Positions 1-13,400 of a stretch of DNA of 64,000 nt are shown here, in pieces (position 1 is the stretch's first letter; the number at the start of each line of letters is the position of its first letter). Both the position numbers and the translations under genes were made by a program. This stretch comes from Stromatinia cepivora (taxonomy: Eukaryota; Ascomycota; Leotiomycetes; Helotiales; Sclerotiniaceae). Below the pieces are notes generated by a model. It had not been told where the DNA came from. It worked only from the letters and a program-made list of their open reading frames with translations, and did no database searches. The DNA lies in the NCBI GenBank assembly GCA_014898415.1, contig RCTD01000024.1, positions 988,913-1,052,912 on the forward strand. The letters are read 5' to 3'.

Positions 1-889
1 CAAAAATATATTGAAATAAAGAGATATATAGGATAAATTAATTCTTAAAAAATTCTTTATTTGATGATTTTAATAAAAGAAAATTATCTTTAAAAGTTTC
101 GTTAAAATCAAGGGAATAGAAGCTTTTTATTAAATCGAATCAATTAGAATTGAAGATTTGCTTTGATTATTTTAAAGTTAAGAATTGATATAAATAGAAT
201 TAAGAATAAAATACACTTTTAATTCCTAATAATAATAATTAATTTGTTTTATAATTCTTTGATCAAAATATATTTCGATTTTAAATCGAAAAGCTTTATC
301 AAAGTATACAAATAATATATATATAAAGTATTCATAATGATTTACTTTTTTAATAATATGACAATTTTCCATTTTATTTAATTAATAATATATCTATTAT
401 CCATCAAAAAGTATTATCCTTTTTTAAATTGGTAATTTAAATCATAAAAATAGTTTTTCAGTTTCTATAAAGAATTTAAGATTATCTTAAAATTATTAAA
501 AGCTCAATCGTTATTATCTGAAATAAATTTAACTTTATAATTAATTGTATAATAACAAAATACAAATCTATCTAAAATAGATAAATAAAAAAGGGTTTTT
601 TTCGAAAGATCAAAATGATAACCTTTTTTTTCCTATTTATCGATATTTATAATTGTAGACTTCGAAATTAATATAATTGTTTAAGAATAAAGAAATCAAT
701 ATATACAAAAGGTATTTAATATAACAATTACTTTTAATTGTTTTTTAATATTAAATTCCTTTTTATTATTATTATTATTAAAAGATATTAAAACAATTTC
801 TACAATAATCATTTTATGAATAAATTTATCCTTTTATTAAACTTTAAAAAGGTTTTTATTTTTATAATATTTTCTTAAAAACTCAAAAT

Positions 890-1039
890 TGTCACGAGAT
901 ACACGTGATCGCGTCCGATCGGGCTAGTACAGTACTAAGCTCCAAGCCGGTCATATATATAACTTTGTAGCACACTCTCTTTAACTCTATAACTTTTAAT
1001 TCTAAAATTGATCTCTAAATACTCGTTAAATTCATCACA
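890..1039 (+). repeat. 5' LTR of gag-only element
   Basis: 150 bp, beginning TGTCACGAG and ending TTCATCACA. It differs from its partner at 2416-2565 at 22 positions by direct alignment, all transitions. Its inner (right) half carries the mutated states and its outer half the ancestral ones. Confidence 0.92.
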
Positions 1040-1254
1040 TTATTAAAAGCTCTTCCAGATAAGAAATAGAATAACATTTATACATACTCATACACATTCC
1101 GTTTACTCCTATCTAGACATATCATTTATATTCTCTCATTTGTATATAAATCTTCTTGATATTATTCAAAAGTATTGTCTTTTTTCTTACCCTTAATTTC
1201 TAAACTATAAATTACAATTCGATAAATTTCACGATTGTAGAATTTTGTAGCGAA

Positions 1255-2346
1255 ATGATTCATCAGCAAAATGAAATCTTGTTCTTACACTCTCTGATTC
1301 TCGAATATACTCCTACTGCTTATACTCCTTCTCATTCGAAACCCTTTCTCCTTGATCCTGAAAAGTTCAATAGTAGCTTTCAAAAGTTCGATACCTGGCT
1401 TCCCTCGATTCGAACGAAACTACAAATAGATGGCATTACGATCGGCAACTTTACAGCTCAATTTTACTATATTTATCTCAATCTCAAATCTTATATATAA
1501 ATTATAATACTATTTCAGCTTTTTTCTTTTGATCAAAATATTCCCTTAAATTATACAACGATCTTAAATCAATTTATATACATTTACAACAATCCGAATA
1601 AAATCCAAAAAACTAAAAATAAACTATTCATTTTCAAACAAGGAACCGATTCTTTATATACCTATATTGCAAAATTCGAAAGGATTTTTTACAAAGCCAA
1701 AAGTCAGAATTAACCCGATTCGAATAAAATCTCAATCTTTCGTAATGGATTCAATGTTACTTTTAAAAATCATCTTTTTCAACAGTTTTCTCTTCCCTAT
1801 TTTTATCTCGATTTTGTTCAGGTCATACAACAACTAACTATTCGTATAGCAAATGGATTCCCTACATCATCCCACTCTAGTGAATCTAGAACCTTATATA
1901 TATTACAGAATCCATCCTACTCTCGGAACCACAATCCAATAGATATTAACAACCTTAATATCATTGATGCTCTTAACCCTTTTGATACTCAATCGGACAA
2001 ACCTAATCATACCTTGATTCTACTCTGTATACAAACACCCGAATTTTCCCCTTCTGAAAGAACTCTTTTATACAAATAAAATAAATACATACAATATAGA
2101 AATAACTTTCATTAAATACAAACCTATCCACTAAACCCACATCAAAGAATCCAAAATCGACAAAAGCCTATTCCGATTATTACATTAATTACTGAATCCG
2201 AAAATAACGATAATAAAGATCTAAAAGAAATAATCAATAACCAATATTTTGAAGATCACTTAAAGAAAGCATATAATACAATAAATATATATTCGTTGAT
2301 TATAATACAATCTATACATCAAGAATTTTTATCAAAAAAAGATTAA
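1255..2346 (+). pseudogene. gag: Ty3/Gypsy-type gag polyprotein, decayed
   Basis: An ATG at 1255 opens an 81-codon run, and the same frame continues past a TAA at 1498-1500 as clear gag sequence. Recognisable segments include PEKFNSSFQKFDTWLPSIRT near residue 36, NQFIYIYNNPNK, FKQGTDSLYTYIAKFERI and SIFRNG..VTFKNHLFQQFSLP, the pattern of capsid regions in ascomycete Gypsy elements. Stops at Q and W positions (for example QN*PD near 1714) fit RIP. The tail up to about 2346 is acidic and Asn/Glu-rich. There is no zinc knuckle or protease. The product would build the retrotransposon capsid. It is better preserved than the surrounding Gypsy DNA, so it probably arrived later. Confidence 0.85.
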
Positions 2347-2415
2347 TGATCATTTTATACTTAAATCATTCGTTTAAAATGAATTCAAAACGAACTCTTC
2401 AGAAAGGAAGAATAA

Positions 2416-2565
2416 TATCACAAGATACACATAATCATATCCGATCGGGTTAGTACAATACTAAACTCCAAGCCGATCATATATATAGCTTTGTAGCACA
2501 CTCTCTTTAGCTCTGTAACTTTTAATTCTAAGGTTGATCTCTAAACGCTCGTTGGGTTCGTCACA
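2416..2565 (+). repeat. 3' LTR of gag-only element
   Basis: 150 bp partner of 890-1039, ending GTTCGTCACA. All 11 differences in its left half are mutated here (G to A or C to T), while its right half keeps the ancestral bases. Confidence 0.92.
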
Positions 2566-3439
2566 AAAATTATCGAAAATAAATTTATAGATTTTGAAGA
2601 TAGAATTCTATACAAAATTATAAAGAAAAAATATTCAATCTTTTTTGTTCTTTATATCAATTTTTATAATAAATTTATATATAATATAAAAATCTATAAA
2701 ACTATATTTTTTAATTTTTTTATCTCTCTTTGATATAAAGTATTCGATTATATATCTATTCAGAAATTTTATAAGGATTTGAAAATTGAAACAAAAGATA
2801 TAATAAATTATATCCATTTTTATTAAAACATTATTTAAATTTATATCTTCCAATTAAAAATAAATGAAAATTTTTCTTTAAACAATTATTTAAATTCTTT
2901 TAAGATTTTTAAAACCTTTTCTAATTTTATTATAATATTATTCAATAAATTGAATTACATTATTATTCTTAGTAAAATCACTAATCTTAAAAAGACCAAT
3001 TGTTTCATAAAACTTCTGATCTTTAATCCGATCTAAGTCAATAATATTTATAGAATAATTGAATTATTATTCAAAAACATTATATTTTTCTTTAATTTCA
3101 AGAATTTCAATAAATACAAATACTTCGATTTCGTTACTAAAAGAATGATTCTTATATCGAACAAGAAAAAAAATATTATTGTTAATAGAACAGGAAATCA
3201 TAATTTGATTAGATCCTTTTCCAAATATTATATCAAAATTTAAATAAAAACTTATATAAATAATAAAATAAATATAAATAAAGAATTAATAACTTCAAAT
3301 GAAGTTATTAAAAAGAATAGATTTAAAAAGAAAATATTGAATTATTTAAATATTATTCAGGAATTATTTATAAATTGTTCAAAAAAAGATTAATAATATA
3401 ATAAATTTTTTCAAAAAGAATTCAAATACCCCCCTCCTC

Positions 3440-6400
3440 CCAAAAATTATAAGGTTTTCTTTATCGAACTTCTTAATTAATAATTAGAAATTTATAATAA
3501 TAACTCCTCTTTGATTTATTATATTAATTTTCTTCCTTTTAATTCTATATCATTTTATAATTGAATAAAGAATAATTTTTGATTATTTGTTATCTTTTAT
3601 TTGAAAGATTATAGATATTTAAAAATTCGATTCTTTTGGTTTATTCATTTATATAAATCTTTAAAGTTGTTATTTATAAAAAGATTTAAATACAAAATAT
3701 ATTTTTTAAAACAAATATCTATATAAATTTAATTAAACAAAATATTATTTATTTCTTCAAGGATATATATAAAAAGATCTTCCAATTTCTTTATTACTTT
3801 ATAAGATCTATATTATTTGAAAGCAAGTTTTGTATTATAAAATATATCGATTTTTGATCAAGAATTATAATATAAAACTATATTTCCAATTCGAATATTT
3901 TTATTTAATATTTTATAATCAATATTATATCAAAGTTTATTATCTTCCTCATAATATTATTCATAAAAGATTATTTTTTTAATATCTTCATTTAGTATTT
4001 TTAATTATTATATTTTAATGATTAATAAATTTTTCCGAATCCGTATATTTTCCTAATCAAGGATCCTTCAAATCGTATATATAATTTCAAAAAACAATAT
4101 AGCTTTTTATTCATAAATCAATTCAAACAATGTTTTGTTTATCGATTTGTAAATTGAAATACGATTAACGAATAGTACTATTTTCAATTATTCAGATTAT
4201 TTATACCTTTTTTATAATAAATGGGAAAATGCTTATATAGTAGAATGATAATCTTTTTTTATTATTCTATTAATTTATAGATAATAGATTGATATTTTGA
4301 TTTTATTGATTTTGTACTTTTGTAATAAACAAATACAATGCTTTTATTCCAACCTCTTTATTCATAATAATTTCTTGAAAAAGATTATAACAATAGATTA
4401 CTTTATAAAGGAATTTGGTAATCATTTTTAAGATAATATTCTAGAAAACTTTAACTTCCATCTAATCATTCAAATCTTCTTATAGAATAATGAAATATTT
4501 GAATTTATAATTATCAAATATTTTTGTGATATCTATATTAATTTTATACCAAATATTTAAAACCCAAATAATAATCATTAATTCATTTATTTATTTGAAT
4601 AATTTAAATTAATAAACGGAATAAAAAATCACTCAATTTTTTATATCCTTGTATATCCTATTCCACCAATAATAATTGTATATTTTAGTATTTGATAATT
4701 CTAAATTCTTATAATCTAATTCTTTATATATTCAAATTATAATTTTTGCTTTTTCAATTAAATCGTTATCTGTTATTATATAAATAGACAATAATCTATT
4801 TCTTTGGATTCTAAATAGATAACAATTCCTGATACAGAAATTAAAAGTTTTCTTTTTGAAAACTTATTAATCTTTTATTGATATATTTTTATATTTTTGT
4901 AATATAATAATATATTAAATAATCATTTGTATCCTTTCATTTCCGCTTTTCAAAATTTAAGATAATCTTAAAATTTTAGAATTATTTATATTTATTATTA
5001 AATCTATTTATAATAAATTTAGATTTGTGATAATTAAATTATTAATATTTTTTTTATATTCTTTATTAATATTATTTAAAATAATTTATAATTATTATAA
5101 TAAAATATCTACAATAATATTTTTGTTTTCAGAAATATATTTAATATCAAAATCGAAGAATTTAATTTAAATAATCTATTTTATAATCAGAATACCGGAT
5201 AAATCTATAATTGTTTTATTTAGTTGAATTATAAATATATTTGTATCAATTTCTAAAAGGAAATAAATATTATAAAGATCCTTTTTATATTTTTTCAAAA
5301 TTTTAAATATTCTTTTATATTCTTTTTTAATAATATTATAATTTTGTTTAATATAATTCTATATATTACTTTTATATTTAATAATAATATAAGGTTGATT
5401 ATTGTATATTTAATCTAAAACAATTCCTTATTCTATCAAATTAATATCAACAACAAATATAATAGTTTCGATTTTAGATAAATAAATCAATAGAAAAAGA
5501 ATTGGGGCAAAAGTTAATTTATTTTTCAATAAAGTTATTATAGTATTATAATTAGTAATTCAAATAAATTCTATATTTTTCTTTAATAATATATAAAAAG
5601 GCTTTATAATAATAATGAAATTCTTTATTCAAAATCAATAGAAAATATATATTACAAGGAATATTCTAATTTCATAATTGTTTGAACAAAATAGCTATTC
5701 AAATATTTTAATGATTTTGATAATATCAGGATTTCTTTCTTTAGAATTAATATAATAATTTATAATTCGGATTCCATTATAATATTATTCGGATTTGATA
5801 TTAATAATATATTTTATATATTTAATATGTTTTATTATAATATTTAGATTTTTCAGATACTTAATAATGAATTTGTTTAATCCAGATTCAACTTTAGTTT
5901 TATTATATCGAATTCTGGAATCCTTAATTTCAATATTATTTAAATAAGATATAATAATATTAGATATAATATTTTATAATATCTTTGATACAATTCTTAT
6001 AAATTAAATGATCGAATTAATAGTTTTTTATAATAAAATAATAAATCTTATTAAATCAAAAAGAATTATAATAATAATAATATCTTTATTTTACTTATTT
6101 AGAAATATTTGATTATATTTAAAAAAGAAATTAATCAAGGATATTAATAAGTATTTAATTATTTGTTTAATAAATTCTTTTAAATTTGAAGGTATATTTG
6201 TATTTTGTAAGATTATAGTATTTGTTTTTATTATTATAATAATAATACAATATTTGTCAATTTCGTTTTTGTTAATTAGATATCAAGGATTTCGGTATAA
6301 TCCTTTTTTTTTCTTTAATATATTTTATTTGATATGATTTCTTATTATTTCGATAATTATTAATAAAAGGATTTTAAGAACTATAAAACCAGAAGTTTGT

Positions 6401-9400
6401 TAGATTTTATATAATATTATTTTAATAATTTATAACGAAGTAATTGAAGATTTAATATTATTGATTTCAATCTAATCGGAGATTGGTATTGCTTTTCGAT
6501 TTTATAATAATACAAAAAGAAATTTCTTTTTATATTCCCAAAATATATTTTTGATATTTAATAATACTAAATATTTTTATATCAATCGGAAACTTTCAGA
6601 TTTAATATCGAAATATAATATTAAATATTGGGAAAAGGGGCTTAATAATTAATATTTAAAATGTTTTATATATTCCAATTTCAATTAATTAGGATTACTT
6701 TGTAGAATCTCTTTATTAATATATTTTGTTTTATCCAAAGATTTTATTTTGTTCTTCTTTTTCTTATATATATTATTGATTAAAACAAGAATTTCGGATT
6801 TAATATCGATTAGTTTTTTTCAATTATTACTTTCTATTTTAAATTCTTTCAAATCGAAATAAATATTATTAATAATAAAGTATTTTTGAAATCCTTTTAA
6901 TTCCAAATCTTTAATATTATCAAATATATTTTTGATATCAAAATCAAAATCAATTCGAACAATATCAATATTAAACTTTATAAAATTTAAAATCGTTTTA
7001 AAATTTGAAATACTAATTAGGAATTTTGAAAAATAGTTTTTAATGAATTCTTCAGATTTCCCTTTATTTTTAATAATATTTAGGATTTTTGAAAGATCAT
7101 TAATATAATCCCTAGAATTTATACTATTTATTTTTTTCCCGATTTTTCAAAATTAATTTTTATAATATTTGTTTTATATTTTGATTTAATCATTTAATAA
7201 TCGATTTTATTAATATTATTATCATCAATAATCTATACAATTTATTCATCTTCTTTATATTCAAAATCAATCTTTTCTATAAACAAATATAATATCCTTA
7301 ACAATAATAAATCTTTGATATTATTTAAAACAAAAATATCAATAATATTCTTAATTTCTCCAAAATTGATTTCTATATCTTCAATCAATCTATATAAAAT
7401 AATGGTATTCCTATCAAGGATGATCATTATCATTTTATATTTGTATATTGTAAGCTCCAATTCTCTTACGATTTTCAGGCTCATTATATTGATTATCGAT
7501 CCTAAATCGATAATATTATTAATCTTAATATTGATTATCGATCCTAAATCGATAATATTATTAATCTTAATATTCTTATTTATAAGAATTTTAATAATAA
7601 TAAATATATTATATATTTCTTTTGATTAATAATTAAAAGAAATATTTAAATAATTAATAATTATTAAAATTATTATAGCTTTTTCAACAGGAATTTCTGA
7701 ATTTTTAAAAAGCTCTCTTTATTCTTTAATATCTACAATTAATACTTTCTTGAGAATTTATTTAAGAACATTTAATATATATATAAGAATAATCTTAATT
7801 ATTATTAAAATTTCGATTTTATAAATCTGTTTCAAAATTTTTATTAAAGATTTTATAATATAAATAAGAATTAATATTTACTTCTTTATTCTTAAAGATT
7901 TAATACAAGAATTGAATATTCTATTCTTTCATATTATACTATTTTTATCGGATTCAGAAAAGCCCTTCCCTTCCTGAGATTTTTCTATTTCGTTTTTTTC
8001 ACTTTCATTAATATTTATAATTTTATTTTATTAAAGAATCCCTTTCCCAATCCCTCCCCTCCAATTTGATCCATTATTCTAAATAATATTTTTCGAAAAA
8101 CGTTTAACGATTTTTAGAATTTATCAATTTCATTCTATTCTATTGATTTAGATTTTTTAGATAATCGATTTTATAACCTTAAAACTTCTTTAAATTAAAT
8201 AATTATATTAATATTAATAATTTCCCTTTCTTGATAATTAATATTATTTATAAATATATTTTTTATAATTTCGATATTAAAGATTTCAAAATTCAATAAA
8301 TCATCTTCAATATCGAATTTCTTCAATCATTTTTTTTATTAATCAAATCTATAAATTTTTATATACATTTCAATCTAATAATTCTTCAAAAAGTCTTTTT
8401 GTTTAAAAATTCAAAAAAGATTAGGATATTCTTTAGAATCAAATATAAAGACTCTATATTCGTTATAATGATATAATTCAATATTAATATCATTAATCTT
8501 TTTAAAACAATTTTGTTTTATAATATAATCATTATTATAAAAAGGTTTTCTAAAACAATAATAATAAAAATAATCCTTTTTATAAGTTCTATTTATATCA
8601 AACAGAATCCCTTTTTATTTATTTTGAATAAAATAGTTATTATAATTTATATTATCTTTTCGATAAATAATTTAATATTATAATAACAAAAAGGATAATT
8701 TCGAATCCTTTATATCTTTGACTTTCGTTTTTAAATAATTTATATTGAATTTATTCAAAAGATCAATAATTTCATTTATAGCGTTCTTTATCTTTTATCC
8801 TTAAGAATAAAACTTTATATTTATATCGAAAATAAATAAAGTTTTTATATATTTATATATAATCTAAAAAACAATAATTTGATAAGATTTAGATCTTTTA
8901 TGAATTCAAATAATAAAATCCTTAGAAAAATATTATTTATAAATTTTATTTATTATTCTTTTGAAATTTATAAAAACAAAACTACCAAAATTAATTCCAA
9001 ATTACCCAACAATTTTTTTTCTTATTTGAATATATAGATTATATAGGAATATTCTTTCAATTTCGAATTCGATAATTATATAATTATTAATAAATTGAAT
9101 AATCGAAAATATAAATTTAATAATATAATCTTTTATTATTATTGAATTTATATTATAATCCCCTTTATTTTTATTATATTAATTATCAATAAATTAATTA
9201 AGAAAATCTCAAATACCTATTATTAATTAAATATTATAATCACAAAAGTATCAGAATAATATTGATTTCAATCTTCCTTTTCAATTATATTTAATAAAAT
9301 TATATTCCAATATAAATTTGATTTGGATAACAATAATATAATCGCAATATTAAGGAAATCGAATTTGCATTTCTTTATCGGATATATCACAATCAACTTA

Positions 9401-10069
9401 TAAGGCATCCCAAATTATAAGAAAGTCAAATATATCGATCCTATTGAAAATAAGGACAATAGCATTTTTAATATATAATATAATAAAGAATATATATATA
9501 TAATTTTTAATACAAATAATAAAAAGGATTTTTAATGGATTTTACTATTATTGATTTACTTCTTTTTCTTTTTTTGTTTTTTTTGTTTTTTTTTCTTTTT
9601 TAATAAAAAATTCTTTAATGGATTTAAAAAGATCAATAATTAAGGTAATAATATTATTCTTTGATCTTTAAAGAATATTTTATGAAAAATTCAATTTCAT
9701 AAATAGATCAAAATTATCTATTATATTATTATAATTTGATTGAAAAATATCCGATTCATTAAAATCTGATTCAATATTTAATTTTCAATAACTTTCAGTA
9801 TTCATAATTTTCCTTTAATAAATCTTTAAAAGAAAAAAAAAGGTATATATAATCCTTTCTAAGGTTTTCCTTTTTTTAAAGGAATACATAAATTTCAAAT
9901 TCTTCAATTAAAAGTTTTTTAAAATATATTTTAAATTTTTGATTGTTGATATTAAGGATAGTAATTTAATATATTATATTTAATTCTTTTTATTACTTCA
10001 ATATATATTTAAATATTCAAATAACTTTAAAGATATATAAAATATTCAAGATCCTTTAATATAATTAGT
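3440..10069 (-). pseudogene. Gypsy-11kb gag-pol, copy A
   Basis: Minus-strand gag-pol remnant, colinear with copy B. The protease region is on the minus strand of 7242-7640, ending in the conserved NNIKDLLLLRILYLF..KIDFEYKEDE segment. The RT segment (minus strand near 6130-5730) matches the palm region seen in copy B. The integrase region is near 4600-3900. Very high stop density; no intact frame longer than about 80 codons. The plus-strand open frame at 7315-7629 is the antisense shadow of the protease. Confidence 0.75.
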
Positions 10070-10235
10070 TGTTGGAAATGAGACCATCATAGGATTAGAA
10101 TTGAGGTCATATGATCATAATGCTGTACAAATCATATTTGGGAATAATCTCAATTCTACTTCTATTAAAATAATAGATTCTTAATTCAATCTATATAATC
10201 AATAATATTATTACTTCTTATATTAAAAGTTAACA
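10070..10235 (+). repeat. 5' LTR of Copia-1
   Basis: 166 bp, TGTTGGAAATGAGACCATCA to AAAAGTTAACA, matching the two Copia-2 LTRs in length and sequence. A primer-site-like AATTATAAAATCCGATTG follows directly at 10236. Confidence 0.9.
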
Positions 10236-10676
10236 AATTATAAAATCCGATTGCATAATAGTAATTAGAAAGCAAAGCAAATCGAAAAAGGATTAGTATA
10301 ATTAATAAGGATGAAATAGAATGGAAATCAGAATTTTTATATAATATCATCGAAACAGAGTTGAAATATAATAATATAACTTATAACTTATAATATTACA
10401 GACCAGAATGGAGAGTAATCTGTATAATATTAATACAAAGTTATAATAGAAATGAAAAGCAAGTTTATATAACTACAAGAAAATATATTATAATATAATT
10501 TTACAAATTTTTTTATTTTCTTATTTTTATATTTCTTTATTATTCCGAATTTATTTGTTATATAATTTTTAAAACTATCTTAAAAACCTGAAGGTTATCT
10601 TCGATATTTATCAAACAATAAGAAATCTTTATAATATCGGAATCAAATAATCTTTCGAAATTCGATTAAAATAATT

Positions 10677-11684
10677 ATAAGTGATAATTCAGACAAACGA
10701 AGATATAATTAAAAGGGAAAGGATGGTTTTATATAATTGATTAAATATTAGATGAATATATGTAAATTGTAGGATCCAATATAGTATCTATTTACAAGAT
10801 CAATGGTCGTATATATTACAATATCGAATTGAAATTGGAATATCTAAAGGACGAAGCGAATATGCTATCATATATTTACACAATACTCAATGATGATGAT
10901 GAAGACTTTACCGATAAATATTCAATAATATATATATTTTGAAAATACTTTAAATTGAAATATATCAGAATCAATGTAATCATAATTAATATATATATAA
11001 CAATAATCCAGAACTTCAAATTTCAACCCAATACCCATCTCAATATAATTATTATTTAAATCTAGAATAAATTGAAAGAGTATAAAAGGAAATTAAAAAT
11101 TGTAAATGAAAATTGTTGATCAATATATCAAAATATTATTTTGTTCTTAATTTTAATATATAATCTTTTAATCGATTATTAAGAAGTAATGAATATATTG
11201 GATATCCAAATTAGTTTTAATATCGATAATAAAATTAAGTATTTATAAATTAAAGAACTTTGTTTTAAAAATAAATCAAAATAAATATAAATTGCGAAAA
11301 AATCTAAATATACTTTTTGATATCAAAAATCAAATTTCGAGATTCTAAATAATACTTGTAATTTATATCAAAAGAAAGATTATTATATATAAGATTGTTT
11401 ATATTTAATATGAATCAATAAACTTTTTTGTAATTATTTTTATTATTAAAAAAGAAAAGGATTATTGAATTTGAAGAAAATCTATTTCAACAAAAAAGAT
11501 CAAGTATACCCTGTTAATAATATTTTTGAATCAAATTTCGATATTGAAGATATAATAAAGGAAGATTGCAATTTGATAAAGAAGATTATTAATAAAGCTT
11601 CCCTTAATAAATAATATATTAATATAAACGCTTTTTTATATATATTTGATTAATCTTTATTATTTAGATTAATAGATTCTATTA
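10677..11684 (+). pseudogene. Copia-1 gag fragment
   Basis: Decayed copia gag, colinear with Copia-2 from 40863. Segments such as KINGRIYYNIELKLEYLKDE, a TDKYSIIYIF-like stretch and the later KKDQVYPVNNIFESNFDIED region can be followed with frequent stops. It is cut at 11684 by Copia-D. Confidence 0.7.
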
Positions 11685-11993
11685 TGTCACGGAAAGCCCT
11701 GTGATCTCCTATATCTTATGAAGGATCAAAGCGTATGCTTTCCAATCGGAATAAAGGATCTACTAGCCCTTATCAATCTATTAATTGATAAAGTGATTCT
11801 GATATCTTAATAAACAAAGATCTAGTTTAATTAAGGTATATATCGACTAAATAATTATTTATTTGTTTTATATATATAACTCTTGATTTATATAATCGAG
11901 GGTAAATTATTCAATTCTTTTACTTTATTAATTATATGTATTATTTATTTTTCGATCTTTGAAAATGCTTTGTAATTATATTATTCTGTGATA
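11685..11993 (+). repeat. 5' LTR of Copia-D
   Basis: 309 bp, TGTCACGGAAAGCCCTGTGA to TTCTGTGATA. The ends are inverted (TGTCAC / GTGATA, the latter a RIP form of GTGACA). The partner is at 19658-19966. Confidence 0.9.
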
Positions 11994-12009
11994 ATTATAA
12001 GCTTGGTAG
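11994..12009 (+). promoter_or_regulatory. Primer-binding site of Copia-D (half-tRNA type, inferred)
   Basis: ATTATAAGCTTGGTAG begins at the base after the 5' LTR. Undoing likely G-to-A changes gives TTATGAG, complementary to an initiator-Met anticodon loop (CTCATAA). Ty1/Copia elements such as Drosophila copia prime from an internal tRNA-iMet site. Confidence 0.55.
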
Positions 12010-12099
12010 TTTTTAAATCTATATAACTTTTTATCCAATGATTATTAAATATTCAAAGGATTATTCTTAAAATATCATTTTTATTTTATTTATAATTCA

Positions 12100-13330
12100 A
12101 TATTTATATCAATTCAATTATCTTTATTCAATAGAATAAAAGATTAAAATGATCTTCTTTTTACAATCTATATTTAATGATTAAAATAGTATTTATATTT
12201 GAAAAATAAGTATTAAGTTTAAGGAATCTGGGATTCAATCAATCCAGAGAACAATCTGTTTGTTTTTATATTAATGATATTTATTTCAAATTTCGATTTA
12301 ATAAATAAGTTTATCTATATTCAAATCAATCAATTCTTAATCAAATTATTTATTTTATTTTTCATTATCGATTTTTAAATCAAATATAATCAAAAGAAAT
12401 AAATTCAATACCAAAAGGAATTCTTGGAATATCTTGTAGTGATTCAATTCAAAGAAAATGTTAATAGAGATATAAAGATAAAAGATTCTGATAATAATAT
12501 ATCGGGATTTATTCTTAATAGATCTATTGTTTTATTTCTAATTATTTTTCAAAAAATCTTCTTCGAATTTTTTTTTTTTTAATTGAAGTATCAATACTGA
12601 TAATAAGAATATGTACAGAATTATAAAGCTTTTTGGGATATTTATGAATGGATTGAATTGTTAATTGATTAAGTATATTTTATAGAATTATTTATTTTCA
12701 ATCAGGGTATTATAGTTCTTTTATTTAAGATAATCATTAATATATTCAAAAAGAAGTTTGTATTTATAGTAATTACTGTTAAGTTCGTAATATTACAAGA
12801 ATATCGATTTGTTTTAATGTAAATCTTGTTTGGCAGAATCGATTCTATTAAATAATATAGAGATTGGATTATAATTTATATCAAAGTTTTTGTATATAAA
12901 ATTATTAAGGTATAGAATAAAATTATTATCAATACTTTTTTATAAATTGTTAATATTAGAATGTTTTCAATTTGAATAAATATTATAATTATATAAATCG
13001 AAATGAACAATTAATTCGGATTATTTAATCTTTTATTCAAATAATTCAAAGATATTTTTAGAGGATTAATTTTTCAGGATTTTATTTCCTTAAAAATTAA
13101 AGGAAAAGTATATTCTATATTTATTTTTTTTTAAAATAATAAAAAATCTAAAAAGAATAAGAAAAATATCAATTCTAAAAGCAATCAAAAAATTAAAAAG
13201 ATTTAGGAATATCCTTGTAAAACCAAATTTAAATAAAATAATGGAATTGATTATAATTATATTATATATAATTGCAAAGCTATAAAGTTAGTATTTATTA
13301 AAAGAATCAATCCATTATTCAAAAAAGTAT
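12100..13330 (+). pseudogene. Copia-D gag remnant
   Basis: Very AT-rich, stop-ridden stretch between the 5' LTR and the protease, assigned to gag by position. Near 13140-13290 a Lys/Asn-rich stretch is followed by EYPCKTKFK and then NGIDYNYIIYNCKAIK, reminiscent of a decayed CCHC knuckle. Nothing more specific can be seen. Confidence 0.45.
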
Positions 13331-13400
13331 TTAACGAAACCGAATTATAAATAATTAGGGATTGAATAAAATCGTATTTATAAAAGCAGTTTTATTTTGA

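Larger units (their letters stand above)
890..2565 (+). mobile_element. Gag-only LTR retrotransposon (non-autonomous)
   Basis: A 1,676 bp element bounded by two 150 bp LTRs (890-1039 and 2416-2565) and a perfect 5 bp duplication AAAAT at 885-889 and 2566-2570. The empty site is visible in the related Gypsy copy C at about 25625-25640, where the same flanks run together without the insert. Between the LTRs there is only a Ty3/Gypsy-type gag frame. No protease, reverse transcriptase or integrase is present. A purine tract AGAAAGGAAGAA (2401-2412) lies just upstream of the right LTR, as expected for a polypurine tract on the plus strand. It resembles gag-bearing short LTR elements that depend on a partner for mobilisation (inference). 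Confidence 0.88.
1..3201 (-). pseudogene. Gypsy-11kb ORF3 of unknown function, copy A (3' part missing, interrupted)
   Basis: Copy A version of the long sense frame lying between integrase and the 3' LTR. It keeps an ATG at 3201-3199 (minus strand) where copies B and C have ATA followed by GCC. Because RIP changes G to A and not the reverse, ATG is the older state and the best candidate start. The frame is colinear with copy B from 34588 onward, is interrupted by the gag-only LTR element (890-2565 plus duplicated AAAAT), and runs off the left edge. Many in-frame stops are consistent with C-to-T changes. No domain recognised. Confidence 0.65.
1..10069 (-). mobile_element. Gypsy-11kb copy A, truncated by window edge and by Copia-1
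   Basis: Degenerate Ty3/Gypsy retrotransposon read on the minus strand. It is colinear with copy C (from about 24719) and with the reverse complement of copy B. Gag lies at about 9800-8000, protease about 7640-7240, reverse transcriptase about 6130-5730, integrase about 4600-3900, and the extra 3' frame from 3201 down to base 1. Its 3' LTR lies outside the window. Its 5' leader and 5' LTR are cut off by Copia-1 at 10070 and are not found again. A gag-only LTR element interrupts it at 890-2565. It appears to be the oldest layer of the pile because Copia-1 and everything inside Copia-1 are inserted in it. Confidence 0.85.

Noticed and set aside
2635..2853. 72-codon minus-strand frame as an independent gene
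   Set aside because: It is simply a piece of ORF3 of Gypsy copy A on its sense strand, matching copy B near 34990-35190.
7315..7629. 104-codon plus-strand open frame, hydrophobic
   Set aside because: It is antisense to the Gypsy copy A protease. The same shadow appears opposite the protease in copies B (30201-30569) and C (47652-47924). Ile/Leu runs come from AT-rich antisense sequence.
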